From: Agarophyton chilense
Lineage: Eukaryota; Rhodophyta; Florideophyceae; Gracilariales; Gracilariaceae
Reading direction: 5' to 3'
DNA: 64,000 nt
Assembly (NCBI GenBank): GCA_030374765.1
Contig: JARGXX010000096.1
Span: forward strand, 186,001-250,000
Below the pieces are notes generated by a model that saw only the letters and a list, made by a program, of their open reading frames with translations, was not told the origin of the DNA and searched no databases. How positions within the stretch are numbered: position 1 is the first letter of the stretch; the number at the start of each line of letters is the position of its first letter. A program made the translations under genes and the position numbers. Shown here piece after piece: positions 42,696-53,739 of the stretch.

Positions 42696-43943
42696 ATGTG
42701 TTTTCAAGTTCTCTTGTCATTGCAACGGAGTGCTAGTCATGTCATGACTAGCACTCGTTGGAAAATGAAAGCGATGCACAAACGATCTCGCAAAGGGGTG
42801 AACAGAATCCTTTCAATTTCTGGAGCTTTTCTTTTGTTCAATGACTTCTGTTACCGATCCTCGACTCGCAGAAAAATACGGAGAGATTTTCGAACATTCG
42901 CAGAGGTAAGCAAGTCCTTTACAGATTCTCAGTTTCGATCGTGCTATCGCGTTTCCCGTAAAACCTTTCGAACAATGCTGTTGCGGTTCAGGCCATTTCT
43001 TTCACAATTCAATGAACATGAGTATGATCAGGAAGTAGGAACACACAAAAACGGGGGGGCCATCGAAGCGGCGACTAAGTTAGGAATATTTTTGCGTTTC
43101 ATGTTCGGAGCAAGCTATTGGGACCTAATGACTACCTATGATGTAGGTAGATCAACTTATTACAATGTGTTTCAAGAAGTGCTTGCTTGCTGTTTGCGAC
43201 GAAGTTTTGGAATTTGAATCCTTACCGCCAAAGTCTGACGTGGCGCAGTATTACCGCAGAGCAATGGAATTCGCCGTTTCGCGGAACCATTTTAATCTAT
43301 TACCTGGAGTCGTTGGTGCCCTGGATAAGACTCTAATTTATGTGCAAAAGCCGCCGAAGGAGCTAAGCAACCAACAGTTTTTCACAAGGAAAGGGGGTTT
43401 CGGTGTTCCAGTGCAGGCACTGGTTGAAGGTAAATATAGATTTATTGCGTCGCGGCTGTTTCTGTAGGTTCTACTGTGGATGGAGCAGCACTATCTCATT
43501 CTAAGATTGGGCGGTTTCTTTTGCATGAGGGTCTACCAAAGGGATTCTGGATTGCAGGAGATGAAGCATATAGGTGCACTGATTTCATTGTTACCCCAAT
43601 TCCGCGATCAATGTGTCCCAGGTACCAGGACAGTTTCAATTTTTGTTTGTCTTGTCATCGCGTTCACGTCGAGCAGGCATTCGGGCGTCTCAAGAGAAGG
43701 TGGGACATACTGTCGCGGCCTTTACAATTAAATCTACAGACATCTCTAGTTATTGTCAATACAGCTATAAGGCTCGAAAATGTCTGCATAAATTCTGGGG
43801 ATGCGACAAACTTGGACACGTCGTCTGGTGCTGCTTTTGAATCCGAGGCTCGGGCCTGGCTGGACATGTGGCTTTCCTGGTTCGAAAATGGATACAACTC
43901 ATCCAGCAGTAGAGGGACAAGAAACAATGGAGTCTGTCAGTAG
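42696..43943 (+). pseudogene. PIF/Harbinger (HARBI1-like) transposase, two small frameshifts
   Basis: ATG at 42696 opens a frame with an N-terminal helical region (FRSCYRVSRKTFRTMLLRF; LGIFLRFMFGASYWDLM). A 4-bp tandem duplication (CTTG near 43181-43188) shifts the frame, which continues as VCDEVLEFESLPP. The DDE_Tnp_4 catalytic parts are VGALDKTLIYVQKPP (first Asp), then after a second shift near 43450 STVDGAALSHSKIG, WIAGDEAYRCTDFIVTP (second Asp) and HVEQAFGRLKRRWDIL (Glu). Length and motif order suit HARBI1-type enzymes, which cut and paste with 3-bp target duplications. Only the two small indels break it. Confidence 0.82.
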
Positions 43944-44445
43944 TCTTTCGAGCTGCTCAACGGGTTTTTGGATACTTACTCTCTCACTCGTGTGCGGCTT
44001 TGCATGATAACCGAGAAATATCGGTTCACACGACCATCACCGCCGTAACGTATATAGTAGCCAGGGACGGGAACTCAGAGAGAATTTCAATGCTTTGAAC
44101 ATCTCAAGCCCTGCCCGTGGTGGAACAGGCTCTTCTCAAGCGCGTTCAAAGCCGCGAAGCACAATTTCATCCGAAACTGAACTAGGAAAGTCTCTTTTAG
44201 AGTAAGAGGTGCTCTAATGTACCAAGGTACAGTGGGACTATCTACTCATGGAAACAATGCTGTTCAGCGATATCGTGAAATGGATGGGAGAGACCAGTGT
44301 GCTGGACAGCACGTGACGATGCTTTCGAGGGCAGGAGCGGAAGCATTTCAGATTCAAGAGTTAGGGAGGAAACCAGAACAAGCGCATTATCTCCCAAGGT
44401 TTACAACAACATATAGAACAGTGCAAAATGCACAACTTCAATGAA
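43944..44445. other. Spacer between Harbinger transposase and accessory ORF
   Basis: The transposase (plus) and accessory ORF (minus) converge on this interval of about 500 bp. It holds only short ORFs and is the expected 3'-end region of both genes. Confidence 0.4.
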
Positions 44446-46038
44446 TCAACGGCTATCGTTATCCAGCGCGTCAAGCGCGCTATTTATCATCTCGACCTGC
44501 TTCTCCCACAATCTCTTTTGCAACCTTTCTCTAACTTTGGCCTCCGCCACACTCATTTCATCCAAAAGTTTCCGACGGCACCCAATACGCGCTAGCGCAG
44601 AAGCAGAATCGTCATGACCAGGTCTTGACTTATCGATCGCTCTCTCTTCTTCTTTGACTTTCTCCTCAGACTTGAAGAAACTGCTTGCGGACTCAAAAAA
44701 CCTCAAGCCTGCATCTTGGAATTCCTCGGAGGAGCGCTTCCTAGATTGGGATTTCCTATCGGTCAGACCGCTGTGTGAGCCAAGGTCATACTGTCCAGCC
44801 CCAACCTCGTGTCCGATGCTCCCAGAATAGTCTATAGTTCTTCCTGTTGCCCTCAAAATCTCGTAGTCCCCACTTTCGGATCCCAGACCCAGTATAAATG
44901 CCCCAAAAATGACTCTTTTACGATCCCGAACACTCAGTTTGTAGCACTTCTTTCCTCCTTCGTCCAAAAATTCTTTAAAGTTAGGGTTATTTTGCCGACT
45001 TCTCTTGTAGTTCGAGAAAGGCAGAGAGGACAACGTGCGAAAACCATTGAACACCGAGCGCAAGTAAGCGCCTGGGCGATGGCATGACGTTGGCTGTTCG
45101 GGACAGTTTGGCTCATCGAACAGAAATTCCAATGCTTCTCTAGGTCGAAGAGAAGCGTCATTGTAACGCTTTTCAATAACATTCACCCATTCATCTGCAG
45201 GATTTTCATTCTTGTCGAGCAAAGCGCGCTTCGTGATAGTCTGAGAAGCTCTGATAAATGCACCACGACATTCCGGGTCGTCCCTGATCAAGAGCATGAG
45301 ACGCGAAAACTCCGACAACGTAAACGGCGTTTGTTTCACTTTCTTCGCTCTTTCAGATGCAGATTGCGCAATCACTTTATCTTCCGTGAGATCAATGGCG
45401 GTGGGTTTCGATGTTTTGCCTTTCTTCTTCGGCGTGCTTCTACTTCCTTTTGCAGGGCTTCCCGCCTTCCTTTTCGCACGGTGCGACGTACTGCCTTTCC
45501 CACGGAGAATGAGTTCTGGAAAACGTTTGGCTTTGGGACCAACTTCGGACGGCGTAGTGTTAGCATTTTCGCGTAGCACCGGTATGCAAAGAATCGGCCT
45601 ATCTTGGTACACTACCACCCATCGCTTCTCAAACGATTTTTATTCCAATTCTTTTCCTTCTAGAATATCTTGTGGTGTTGAAAGCTGCTTTAGGACGCAA
45701 ACCTTGTACATAAAGGTCATTATTTGGGCGATAAGTAGGGCCTTACCAGATACGCAGTTCTTGAAGTGATCCGTTAGATTCCAGAATTTGAAAATGTCCC
45801 GTAGCTTTTCCACAGGTTGGGTACAGAGAAACACATACGCTTTGTGCATTTGTGAATCTCTTTGCACAGCAGAAATATTTGTGGGAGCGACAAGCAGGGG
45901 TGCAGAGAGGTTTGTGGGAGCGGCAGGCAGCGTTGTAGAGGGATTCGTGGGAGCAGCAGGCGGGGTTTCAGAAAGGTTTGTGAGAGCGCCAGGCGGGATT
46001 TCAGAGGGGTTTGTGGAAGAAGGAGGCGGGGTTACCAT
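44446..46038 (-). pseudogene. Harbinger accessory ORF (Myb-like partner candidate), one stop
   Basis: From ATG at 46038 one frame runs to a TAA at 45640 and continues in the same frame to 44446, about 530 codons. The N terminus has repeats around APTNLSxxLxA. Then comes a helical segment like a SAP motif (VEKLRDIFKFWNLTDHFKNCVSGK; split here for length: first 20 residues start at VEKLRD), Lys/Arg-rich linkers (AKRKAGSPAKGSRSTPKKK), a segment FSRLMLLIRDDPECRGAFIR, and WVNVIEKRYND, which resembles the trihelix/Myb-like part of Harbinger partner proteins. It ends in a coiled coil. Divergent orientation to the transposase is normal for Harbinger elements. The Myb assignment is tentative. Confidence 0.55.
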
Positions 46039-46250
46039 CGCACAATTGAAAAGTTCACCAGGAGCTTAACAAACGAGGTCGTTGTTTGAAGAAGAATGTG
46101 GCAGTGCAAACAAGTAGAGCATGCGGCGGGCGGAGGAACGCAGCGGTGGAGCTGTGCAGGAGATGATTAAAAATGCATATTGGCGCTGTCGGACTTCTGC
46201 ATTCCTTGCGTTCCCTTGACAACAACATCTTTGGTCTGCGTCACACTTAA

Positions 46251-46263
46251 CCCTTTTGACCCT
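46251..46263 (+). repeat. Left terminal inverted repeat of the piggyBac element
   Basis: CCCTTTTGACCCT immediately after TTAA. It pairs with 50541-50553, with one mismatch in 13 bp. Confidence 0.88.
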
Positions 46264-46265
46264 AG

Positions 46266-46384
46266 AAGCTTAACGCTACTATAAGAGTTAAGGTATGAAT
46301 ATGATTGGGTGACGACGGGAACATTTGGTTGTCAGCCTGCCAAGTGTTTACCTTGCTTATATCTAGTATAATAGCGTTAAGCTT
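46266..46384. repeat. Subterminal inverted repeat, left end of piggyBac element
   Basis: AAGCTTAACGCTACTATA (46266-46283) and TATAATAGCGTTAAGCTT (46367-46384) are inverted copies with one mismatch in 18. Such repeats are typical transposase-binding sites. Confidence 0.65.
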
Positions 46385-46645
46385 TTCGGTTCCACGTTGG
46401 TTGTCACATGAATTTGCGCTGCGTAGAGCCAATGAGAACAGTTGTTATGAGGCGCTGTCTCTTCGATGTCAAACGTCATTCCACCTCAGTGCACAGGAGT
46501 GCCACATACAATGCGTACCAAACTGCGTGTTATGCTACTCGCTGCTTTGAGGAACAATATCCACTTTATGCAAAACCACAGGCATCCGCCAAACAGTGTG
46601 GCCTAACTTGTTGTCTTGCTACGTCCACATACAGTATACACAAGC

Positions 46646-48679
46646 ATGACAAATGCTCCTTCTCAAACTGCCATCACCCACAAAGAAGATAATGTTCACG
46701 TTCCTCACAATGCAGCCGATGGTGCTTTTGAAAGAGAAGGGGAGCTCTACTGGGACACAGTAGATGACGAAGAGTTTTTGGTAATTGCTCTAGGAGCCGC
46801 TGAAAAGAAAACATTGTACGAAACGGTTCCATACTGTGCAAGATGGCGAGAAAGCAGCGGGCTCTATTTGGCTAAATCGCAACTTATTAGGCGCGCCTAC
46901 TCTCACAGACAGGAACTGGGCTTGTTTCGTCTGTTTTTGAACTCTTCATATCTAAAGTGCGTTCGAGATTGGACAAGCAGGGAGCTTCTCAAACGTGGGC
47001 GGAGAATCAAGCCGCTCAGAATGGACGAACTGCATGCATATCTGTTCCTTGAGCTGGCGACTTCACTGCACCGTCTGAATCGTCTTCGAGACTACTGGTG
47101 TAATTCAGATCTTATAGGGATTCCTTTCTTCAAGAAGATTATGGCACGCGATATTTTCATGAGCATTCGAGCAGCTCTTCGATTGTATGCTTGCTACACT
47201 CCTGATTTCGCACTTGCTGACCCTCTATGGCACAGTCGGCAGCTTCTCGAGCATTTTGTGAGAAACGCTGCCACCCTGGCGATTCCTGTTGGGGTCAGCT
47301 CGCTCGACGAAAACACAATCCGTTGTAAAGGACGTACCGCAGCCCGTTCCTACATGAAGTCAAAACCAGTCAAGTTCGGCATAAGGTTTTACGCTGTTGT
47401 TGGTTGGTCACACGCTTACCTCCACAGCCTGCAGGACAATGGTTCTGGAAACAAATCTGGTCAGACGCCAGTACAGAGGTACACAAATGTTTTTCGAAAC
47501 CTTCGCGGGGCTGTGGAGCGTAAGGTGGATGGCACCTTGTTGCCGAAGTCTAAACCATCTGCTTTGTGGTGCGCACAGATGGCGCACCAAACCCAGTTGC
47601 ACCCCACGCCAGAACATGGCCGGTTGATGGTCATGGACAACTTCTACACACGCCACGTTCTGGCCCGCCAGTTAGATCGTCTTAGTGATGGAGAATGCAG
47701 GGTGCTCGGTACTGTGCAGTTCAATACTGTCGATGGTGCTAACAGATCAGCCCTGAAGGAGGCTATTGACAGCCTCAAACATGCCCAACGCGGAGAATGG
47801 CGCTTAGTACAGGTGTTCCACAAAGGCGAAGATCCGAAAACTCCCCTTAAATTGGCAAAGAAGGCGGGTTTTGTCGTGTTCAAGGACCGCTCTGTTGTAT
47901 CGTTTTACACCAACGACTTGGCAGACACACCAACTTCCGGCATCCATACCCCCGATGAGCACGCTGTCAATTGCGTGCACGGACTCGCGCCTTTGCAACG
48001 ATGGATCGGTAAGGAATCAGTGCGACGCACAACAATACAAGTGCCTTCAATCATTGTAGCTTATAACTTATTTATGAATGCAGTGGATCGCTTCGATCAA
48101 TTTCGTTCTACCTTCGCAACTGTTCGGAAAGAGAGGCGGGTGTCCATGAGTCTACTCACTTTCGTCCTCGACGCGAGCATAATAAATGCTCATGCCCTTC
48201 TCAACGCCATCACAAAGCCGGGGGACACCATTATCGATGTTGGTCTCATGAAGCAACAGATAATCCAGCAGCTGGTAGCGGACCACCTCGAATACCAGCA
48301 GATACCAGCGTCGCTTTCCAACATTTCTCCAACGAGCAGCGATGATCGGCGTGCTGCGGTAGGCAGTACAGCGGCAGAAGCAATTCACATGTTGTTTGAG
48401 ACGGAGGGGAAGAAGAGCGTCCGGTGTCTTTTGTGCAATGTCCTTTCAGCAACAACGAGTGGCCGGTACACGACGTACTCCTGCAATGTATGCAAACGGG
48501 GATTCCATGTCAACTGCTTCGCATTCTATCACCACAAAAACGTCTTTCGCCACTCTCGTCCTGACAAATACAACGCCGTAATATCGGCGGAAGCATTGCT
48601 ATCATCCAAGTCTCATCGGAATAGGCGCAACAAAGTATCAGCAAACCTCACCACTGTCAAAGTATTGTACAAGAAATAA
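46646..48679 (+). CDS. piggyBac transposase, intact
   Basis: 677 residues from ATG at 46646 (the open frame begins slightly earlier). The DDE_Tnp_1_7 pattern is complete: SSLDENTIRCKGR with Asp 221, LMVMDNFYTRHVLARQL with Asp 331, and YNLFMNAVDRFDQFRSTF with Asp 481 and Asp 484. These are the positions of the three catalytic Asp of piggyBac (268, 346, 447 in the moth enzyme). A C-terminal Cys-rich domain follows (CLLCNVLS, then SCNVCKRGFHVNC), needed for end binding. The length fits the family. Product: nuclear enzyme that excises and inserts the element at TTAA without leaving scars. Its stop is 2 bp from the stop of the convergent ORF. No lesion is visible. Confidence 0.92.
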   Translation: MTNAPSQTAITHKEDNVHVPHNAADGAFEREGELYWDTVDDEEFLVIALGAAEKKTLYETVPYCARWRESSGLYLAKSQLIRRAYSHRQELGLFRLFLNSSYLKCVRDWTSRELLKRGRRIKPLRMDELHAYLFLELATSLHRLNRLRDYWCNSDLIGIPFFKKIMARDIFMSIRAALRLYACYTPDFALADPLWHSRQLLEHFVRNAATLAIPVGVSSLDENTIRCKGRTAARSYMKSKPVKFGIRFYAVVGWSHAYLHSLQDNGSGNKSGQTPVQRYTNVFRNLRGAVERKVDGTLLPKSKPSALWCAQMAHQTQLHPTPEHGRLMVMDNFYTRHVLARQLDRLSDGECRVLGTVQFNTVDGANRSALKEAIDSLKHAQRGEWRLVQVFHKGEDPKTPLKLAKKAGFVVFKDRSVVSFYTNDLADTPTSGIHTPDEHAVNCVHGLAPLQRWIGKESVRRTTIQVPSIIVAYNLFMNAVDRFDQFRSTFATVRKERRVSMSLLTFVLDASIINAHALLNAITKPGDTIIDVGLMKQQIIQQLVADHLEYQQIPASLSNISPTSSDDRRAAVGSTAAEAIHMLFETEGKKSVRCLLCNVLSATTSGRYTTYSCNVCKRGFHVNCFAFYHHKNVFRHSRPDKYNAVISAEALLSSKSHRNRRNKVSANLTTVKVLYKK

Positions 48680-48681
48680 AC

Positions 48682-49224
48682 CTATTCCTCTTTGAATCCC
48701 ATGTACGCCCCAGCTCCATTCGGCCAGATCTTTCGAATTCCTTCTAACGCGCAACGCGGTATCTGAACCCTTCTATACTTTCCAAGAACTCCATGGCGCT
48801 CATACGTAAAGGCCTTGTATGCTGTCTTCCGGGCTTCGTTGTTACGTGCAGTACATACACCCATGTCAGGGTACTCTGTTGCTGTCCTTTCTACAACCGT
48901 GGGTCCAAACTGCATCCAATAACAGGGGGTGCCCCCACACGTCTGACAAGCAACGTCTTCGTTATGTGCTGTGACGACCGGGATGTCGATCGGAACACTG
49001 TTTGTAGCAACCAATTCATTAACGTAGTCGCCTGTCGTGAGCAGCCCATGACAGCCCTGTTTTCGTTCGTCTGGAAGTCCCACAGTATCGCCAGATCTCT
49101 TCTGCGCGGCCGTCCTCCTTCTCTGTGTGATTGTAAAGTTTTCGTTAGGGGAGGTCATTTGGTTTACGTGTGCAACATTTTGTTGACGAAATTCACGCGG
49201 TTCACTTCTGTTGTCTTCTTGCAT
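48682..49224 (-). CDS. Second ORF of the piggyBac element, P2X7-tail-like Cys domain
   Basis: ATG at 49224 gives 180 residues, open without lesion, convergent with the transposase. The first 85 residues are polar and basic. Then come VACQTCGGTPCYWMQFGP and CTARNNEARKTAYKAF, and at the end GVLGKYRRVQIPRCALEGIR and YMGFKEE. The ending HGxLGKxxRxxIPxC...IRxxxP...YxGF is like the C-terminal part of the zinc-binding intracellular domain of P2X7 receptors, also found in uncharacterised proteins of many eukaryotes. That match is from memory of the motif and is an inference. Its place inside the TIRs makes it part of the transposon. A role as DNA-binding or chromatin partner is possible but unproven. 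Confidence 0.7.
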   Translation of the reverse strand: MQEDNRSEPREFRQQNVAHVNQMTSPNENFTITQRRRTAAQKRSGDTVGLPDERKQGCHGLLTTGDYVNELVATNSVPIDIPVVTAHNEDVACQTCGGTPCYWMQFGPTVVERTATEYPDMGVCTARNNEARKTAYKAFTYERHGVLGKYRRVQIPRCALEGIRKIWPNGAGAYMGFKEE

Positions 49225-49379
49225 CAAGCTCGCTATTGTACGACTGACAAGCAGCAATGGCAAAGACAGTGAGAATATAGGAGACCTTCAGAGCCTCCAA
49301 CGGCGCAATGATGGAATCAATAGGCGCAACAGCGGCCGGCACAACCCCCGCGACGCCTCAACAAACTGTCGAGGTCGCG

Positions 49380-50250
49380 CAGTGGCGCTGGAAATCGACC
49401 GAGCCAAAGCGTGGCAGCCCGACGAAGAATGGAGCAACGACGGCGCCGGGCTGCGTGCAAGGTGGCTAGAACGCGGGGACGCCCGAGGAGGCCAGAGAGC
49501 AAGGCAGTGCAAAAAGGAAGGAGGGCAAGGGTTTGCAAGAAATCTTGTCTGCGAGACGGTGTGGGAAGGCAACAGAGTAGGGCTGTGTGAGGTGGCAAGA
49601 AGGCAGGATGGCGACGGGATGGAAGAGAGAGGCAAGGAGAGCGAAAAGACGTCCGGAGAGGCATCAGGGCGAACAGACGAAAGAAGGCGGGATAGCAAAG
49701 GTAGGTACCTGCGATGCGGCGCAAGCAGGCAAGTTAGCGAACCTATGCGAGTCGGCGGCAATGCAAGACCACAAGAAAACGCGGTGATGCGGTAGAGTGG
49801 CGTTTGAAGCCAGCTAGGAACGCAGCGTTGCGAAAGCGTGGGGGCCGAAACGCGTGGCGGAGCAAATAAGATAGAGGTTGGGGAAGCGCGAAGGTGGTGC
49901 TGAGTGAGAGGTAAAGAAGGTGAGGCGGTGGAAGTGTGCGGGGGTGTCAAGAGGCATTCAGACGCGGCGAAGAGAGAACGCAAGGAGTCGAGAGGGAAGA
50001 ACTCAGAAGGGCGCGTCAGTGCCGTAGAGTTGTAATGAAAAGTAAATGTGAGGTGGAGTGGTGTGTGGGCGTGATGGTGGACGAGCGCGGTGGTGCAACG
50101 ACGATCAAAAGCGTGGGAGCGCTGAGGTGGGGGGAGCAAGAAGTCAACAGGGGAGGGTGGGGCAAGTGTACGACAGCGCAAAGAAACACTCAGTGGTGCC
50201 AAGGATGGGAGGGAGGACGTGAAGAAGCAAAATGCTGCGGGTTGGTAGAA
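49380..50250. other. Purine-rich region of the piggyBac element
   Basis: The plus strand is dominated by A and G. The pyrimidine-rich minus strand therefore lacks stops for 371 codons (50403-49288), but the translation is a monotonous Ser/Pro/Leu/Arg sequence with no domain, so I do not call a gene. It may be non-coding element filler. Confidence 0.5.
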
Positions 50251-50505
50251 GGGAGGGTGTTTGTGGTGCACTGAAAAGGCTTGGGGCAGCGGTTTGGCTT
50301 GACCCTTGTCAGTCAGACCGATGCCACCGCCGGCCGCTGCTTTTATTTGCACCGTGGAGGACGCAGTAGCAGCAGGTGGCCAGTACTGCGCCACTCCAAG
50401 CACTGCACCTCATGTGTGATGACTTGCACATCTGCTGCACATTGTGCATTTCACAAAAGTTGATTGAAACGCAAAACGAACAAGCGTACTATTCTAAATG
50501 GCTCT

Positions 50506-50535
50506 CTCTTATCTCTATTATAGTAGAGATAAGAG
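50506..50535. repeat. Perfect hairpin next to the right piggyBac end
   Basis: CTCTTATCTCTA, six-base loop, TAGAGATAAGAG: twelve paired bases without mismatch, ending 5 bp before the terminal repeat. Confidence 0.75.
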
Positions 50536-50540
50536 TTTTC

Positions 50541-50553
50541 AGGTTCAAAAGGG
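50541..50553 (-). repeat. Right terminal inverted repeat of the piggyBac element
   Basis: AGGTTCAAAAGGG followed by TTAA, the inverse of the left end except at one base. Confidence 0.88.
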
Positions 50554-50557
50554 TTAA

Positions 50558-53500
50558 TTTGTAATTCTGGTGACGAGTTGATTCAATGTTCTGGAGATTG
50601 AATCAAGTATCTGGTGATTAGAAATGAACATTTTCAACTTCGAAGAATGTCTTTAGTACAGAACATTTGACGAACCTTTTACATCGTGCAGAAGGCACAT
50701 CAGGGTGGCCAAGACAGCCGCAAGACAGCCCTTTAGTGCAAGCGATGCACATCGGCTCTGAAGTTGCATTCAACAAATATAATAATATTATTATTCGACG
50801 TAGCGCTGTCGGAAGAAATTTTAATAATAGAAGGCCGGCCTCAGTCGGCTTTGCCCAACTCGAGTCATGTCATCTCAGCTAAATCAGTTCAGTTGCTCCT
50901 TTCTTTTGCAATCAAAGAAATCAAAGAATACTTTAGCACACTGTAACCTTATCTAGTCATAAACCTTCCTCCTCTTTTTTGCTTCACTTGGAAGTAATTC
51001 TGGAGCTTCGCTCAAAGATGGAGAAGCACTACAAGATATTAAAGTGGGCAAAAAGGTCAGTGGGCAGTAAATCTTCTCATCCAAGAAGCGGTTAGGAGGA
51101 ATCGTAATTAAAAAGGACCACTTAGCAAACATATTGATAGGATAACCAACCACGCAGTGGCCTCTTCTGCACAGCCCATATTTCACGTAAAAACAGCGTC
51201 TTCCAACCGTAGGGAGATACTATTAACTGCCTCTCTAGACGTGAATGACCCTACCGCCAAGGATAACGGGATTTGTTCAATTCCGAAAAGGTCACCGCGC
51301 GAGAGTTGCTCTGATAATGACGTCAATCTAATGCAAGATGAAGACACTTTATGTCCTCATCCAATTTTACAAGTGGTTTAGTTTCCAAAAGGAGCGGAGG
51401 TGTCTCTGGATCATCTCATGCTCCTCATACTACTTCTAAGGTTAGGAAGAGACGTTCAGAATCTGTACAGAATCACGGTGCGTCTTTCAAGCGCCGAAGG
51501 TATCGCTCCAATCGCAGATGGGTATTTTTTTCGTGCTTTGGTTTAGGATGAATACATCGATCTCCTTAATGAAAGTCCTTTGTTATCATTGACCTTTGAG
51601 CTGAAATTTGATTTCTTCGTGGTAACTTTCTTCTATGTTGTTAGAACAGTCCTGCGTAAACTTATTGTTTGCTTCAAATGTTGAGACAAAATACTCATAT
51701 AGAACACGCAGATCTCTTTCAAGAGATTGAATGAGAGGAAAAGATGAAGGATGTGTTGCAATAACGTTTTAGTTCTAACAGATTCCGCCCAAATTCTCAT
51801 GGACGGAAGCCTTCTCGTCGACGATTTCATTTAACAAATGGAGTACTTTTCTGCGTGAAAGAGCAATTTACCAAACCCAAACCAATGCTTTTTACCGACT
51901 CTCAGTGCCTCCTCCCAATCTTGTACCGCGGTCCAATACATCCCGTCCTCACGCCACGTCTCCAAGAAGCACAATGAATTTAATTTTCATTCATGCGTCG
52001 GGATAGGTGCCTCGGATTGTTCCCAATTCATGATGTAGTTTACGTTTTCAAGAAACGTTCCCAACGCAAGATACGACCGTGGACGCACGTACGAGATGCA
52101 AAATCAAGTCAGACGGTTGATAGCCGCCATGAACAAGCCCTAATCCGACAAGAACGAATAAGAACGACCTAATACATAAGCCATTGGGGCAGGTTATTAA
52201 CACTCAACATCCACGCTTATATCCAGCAAGACTTTCATGCAAAGCCATGCAATGTGGTAATAGAAGTTTCATTGACTGATAGTGCACGCTGCCTTCCGTA
52301 TCGCCATCGTCAGGAACAAGTAGCGTTCCAAGAAGCAGTAGATGCGCAAGATGCTCATCGAGTGACAAATCGGAGGACCACTCCAACAGTTTACGCAAAG
52401 CACCCGCCCGACCTAGATCGTCGAGCATGTTGTCCAATAGAGTAACTCTGTGGTTATATCTGGTGGAACACGTCAATTCCTTTCGGGCAAGTATCAGAGT
52501 GCCGATAAAGCCTTTGAATTGCAGCAGCAGGCGAGAGTTGCTGGTTTACAGTACTACGACGATGGGTCTCTGTGTCGTAGTGGGCGGCATTGTGCCGTAA
52601 TTCATTCCCTGGCGACAACAGAGAGGGCACGACCAAATCAGTGGAGAAAAGTGGCATTAGATTCACCATGTATCCCACGATGGGGACCACATGCTTGATC
52701 AGTAAGGCACACACATGGCCTCAGCGCCGTCGTTCTGCGTTTTTGGCGATGAAAGAGAGGTTGTCGTATGAGTGTGTGATATAAAGATTTTTGCGCACTG
52801 CCCCACCGAATTGAGGATGAAGAGTAAGTGATGTAGAGGTCACTCGCCTCACTGACTCTGCTACTTGGCTGGAAGATGTCCGAACAACAGCTAAACGGCG
52901 CGTCGAATGACGTTCTGGTAGTATCCTTCAGAGTCTGGTGGCAAGCTCTGCACTGGACAACTCATATGAATTTGGCGACGCAATAAGCTCAAGGCAGCGC
53001 GTGCCTCTACTTCGACCCCGGCGAGGAGAATAATTTGCAATCGCGTCTCTAGTACATCCCACCGTATATCCATGGAATCCTTTGATATTTGGAAGTGCTA
53101 CCTTTTGGTGCACAAATTTACAGAATGGGCACGAGGCGGTGCGTAGGGAATAATAAAGAGGCCCAGTGGCCTTTGTATAGCAACGCGGGGGCTCTAAGAG
53201 GCGGAACGACAACGATGGCGCGCACAGGGCGAGCAGTAGCCTTGGTCCAATTGGTATGTTGTAGCAATGCGGGGTGTCGAAGCGTAGCAGTGTGCCGCAG
53301 GGACCGTAGATAATGGCGGCGTGGCGGCGCAAAGATATAAAGAGAGGCACGAAGGTGCGAAATGTTAGAAGTGCTACGGCACACGCGGCGGTGAATACGC
53401 AGGGTAGCCACACGATCATAAGTTGAACGAAAAAGCCTGTTCGAAGTTTTAGTCGTAAGCAGGAACCATATTTCTAGTGCCGACAATGATCGATATTTTG

Positions 53501-53739
53501 ATCAGCTTCAAGTTTTGGGTATTCAAGCCCAAGGCAGCCGCTGATCGACAAAATGACCACCAGAGCTGTTTAGTCAGTCATCTTTGAAGATCTACGCAGT
53601 CCTAACAGAGTATTGGATAAGATCATAAAGAGCATTTCTTTAATGTCCGGAACGTTCCGAGCATTATAAATGTTCAATTATTAAATTCCGACTTGTAAAT
53701 ACAAAGCTACACCTCTCCCTCCACTACACTTTTCACCCT
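50558..53739. other. Unassigned 3.2-kb stretch
   Basis: Only short ORFs are present (up to 163 codons at 52928-53419, minus). None has a domain I recognise. Two adjoining plus-strand frames at 51157-51551 include a basic segment (SKVRKRRSESV; SFKRRRYRSNRRW) that could be an exon, but nothing supports a full gene. Confidence 0.4.

Larger units (their letters stand above)
46251..50553 (+). mobile_element. Complete piggyBac element bounded by TTAA
   Basis: TTAA stands at 46247-46250 and 50554-50557. The left end begins CCCTTTTGACCCT and the right end, inverted, CCCTTTTGAACCT: a 13-bp terminal inverted repeat with one mismatch. Inside are an uninterrupted piggyBac transposase on plus (46646-48679), a second ORF on minus (49224-48682) and about 0.9 kb of purine-rich sequence. 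Subterminal inverted repeats lie at the left end and a perfect hairpin at the right end. The intact ends, intact target sites and open transposase suggest recent activity. Confidence 0.9.

Noticed and set aside
49288..50403. 371-codon open frame on the minus strand in the piggyBac element
   Set aside because: The strand is pyrimidine-rich, so stops are rare by composition. The translation is low-complexity Ser/Pro/Leu/Arg with no domain and starts without a good context.
52928..53419. 163-codon minus-strand frame with a hydrophobic start
   Set aside because: Looks like a membrane anchor at first sight, but the rest has no coherent domain and an alternative overlapping frame is equally open.
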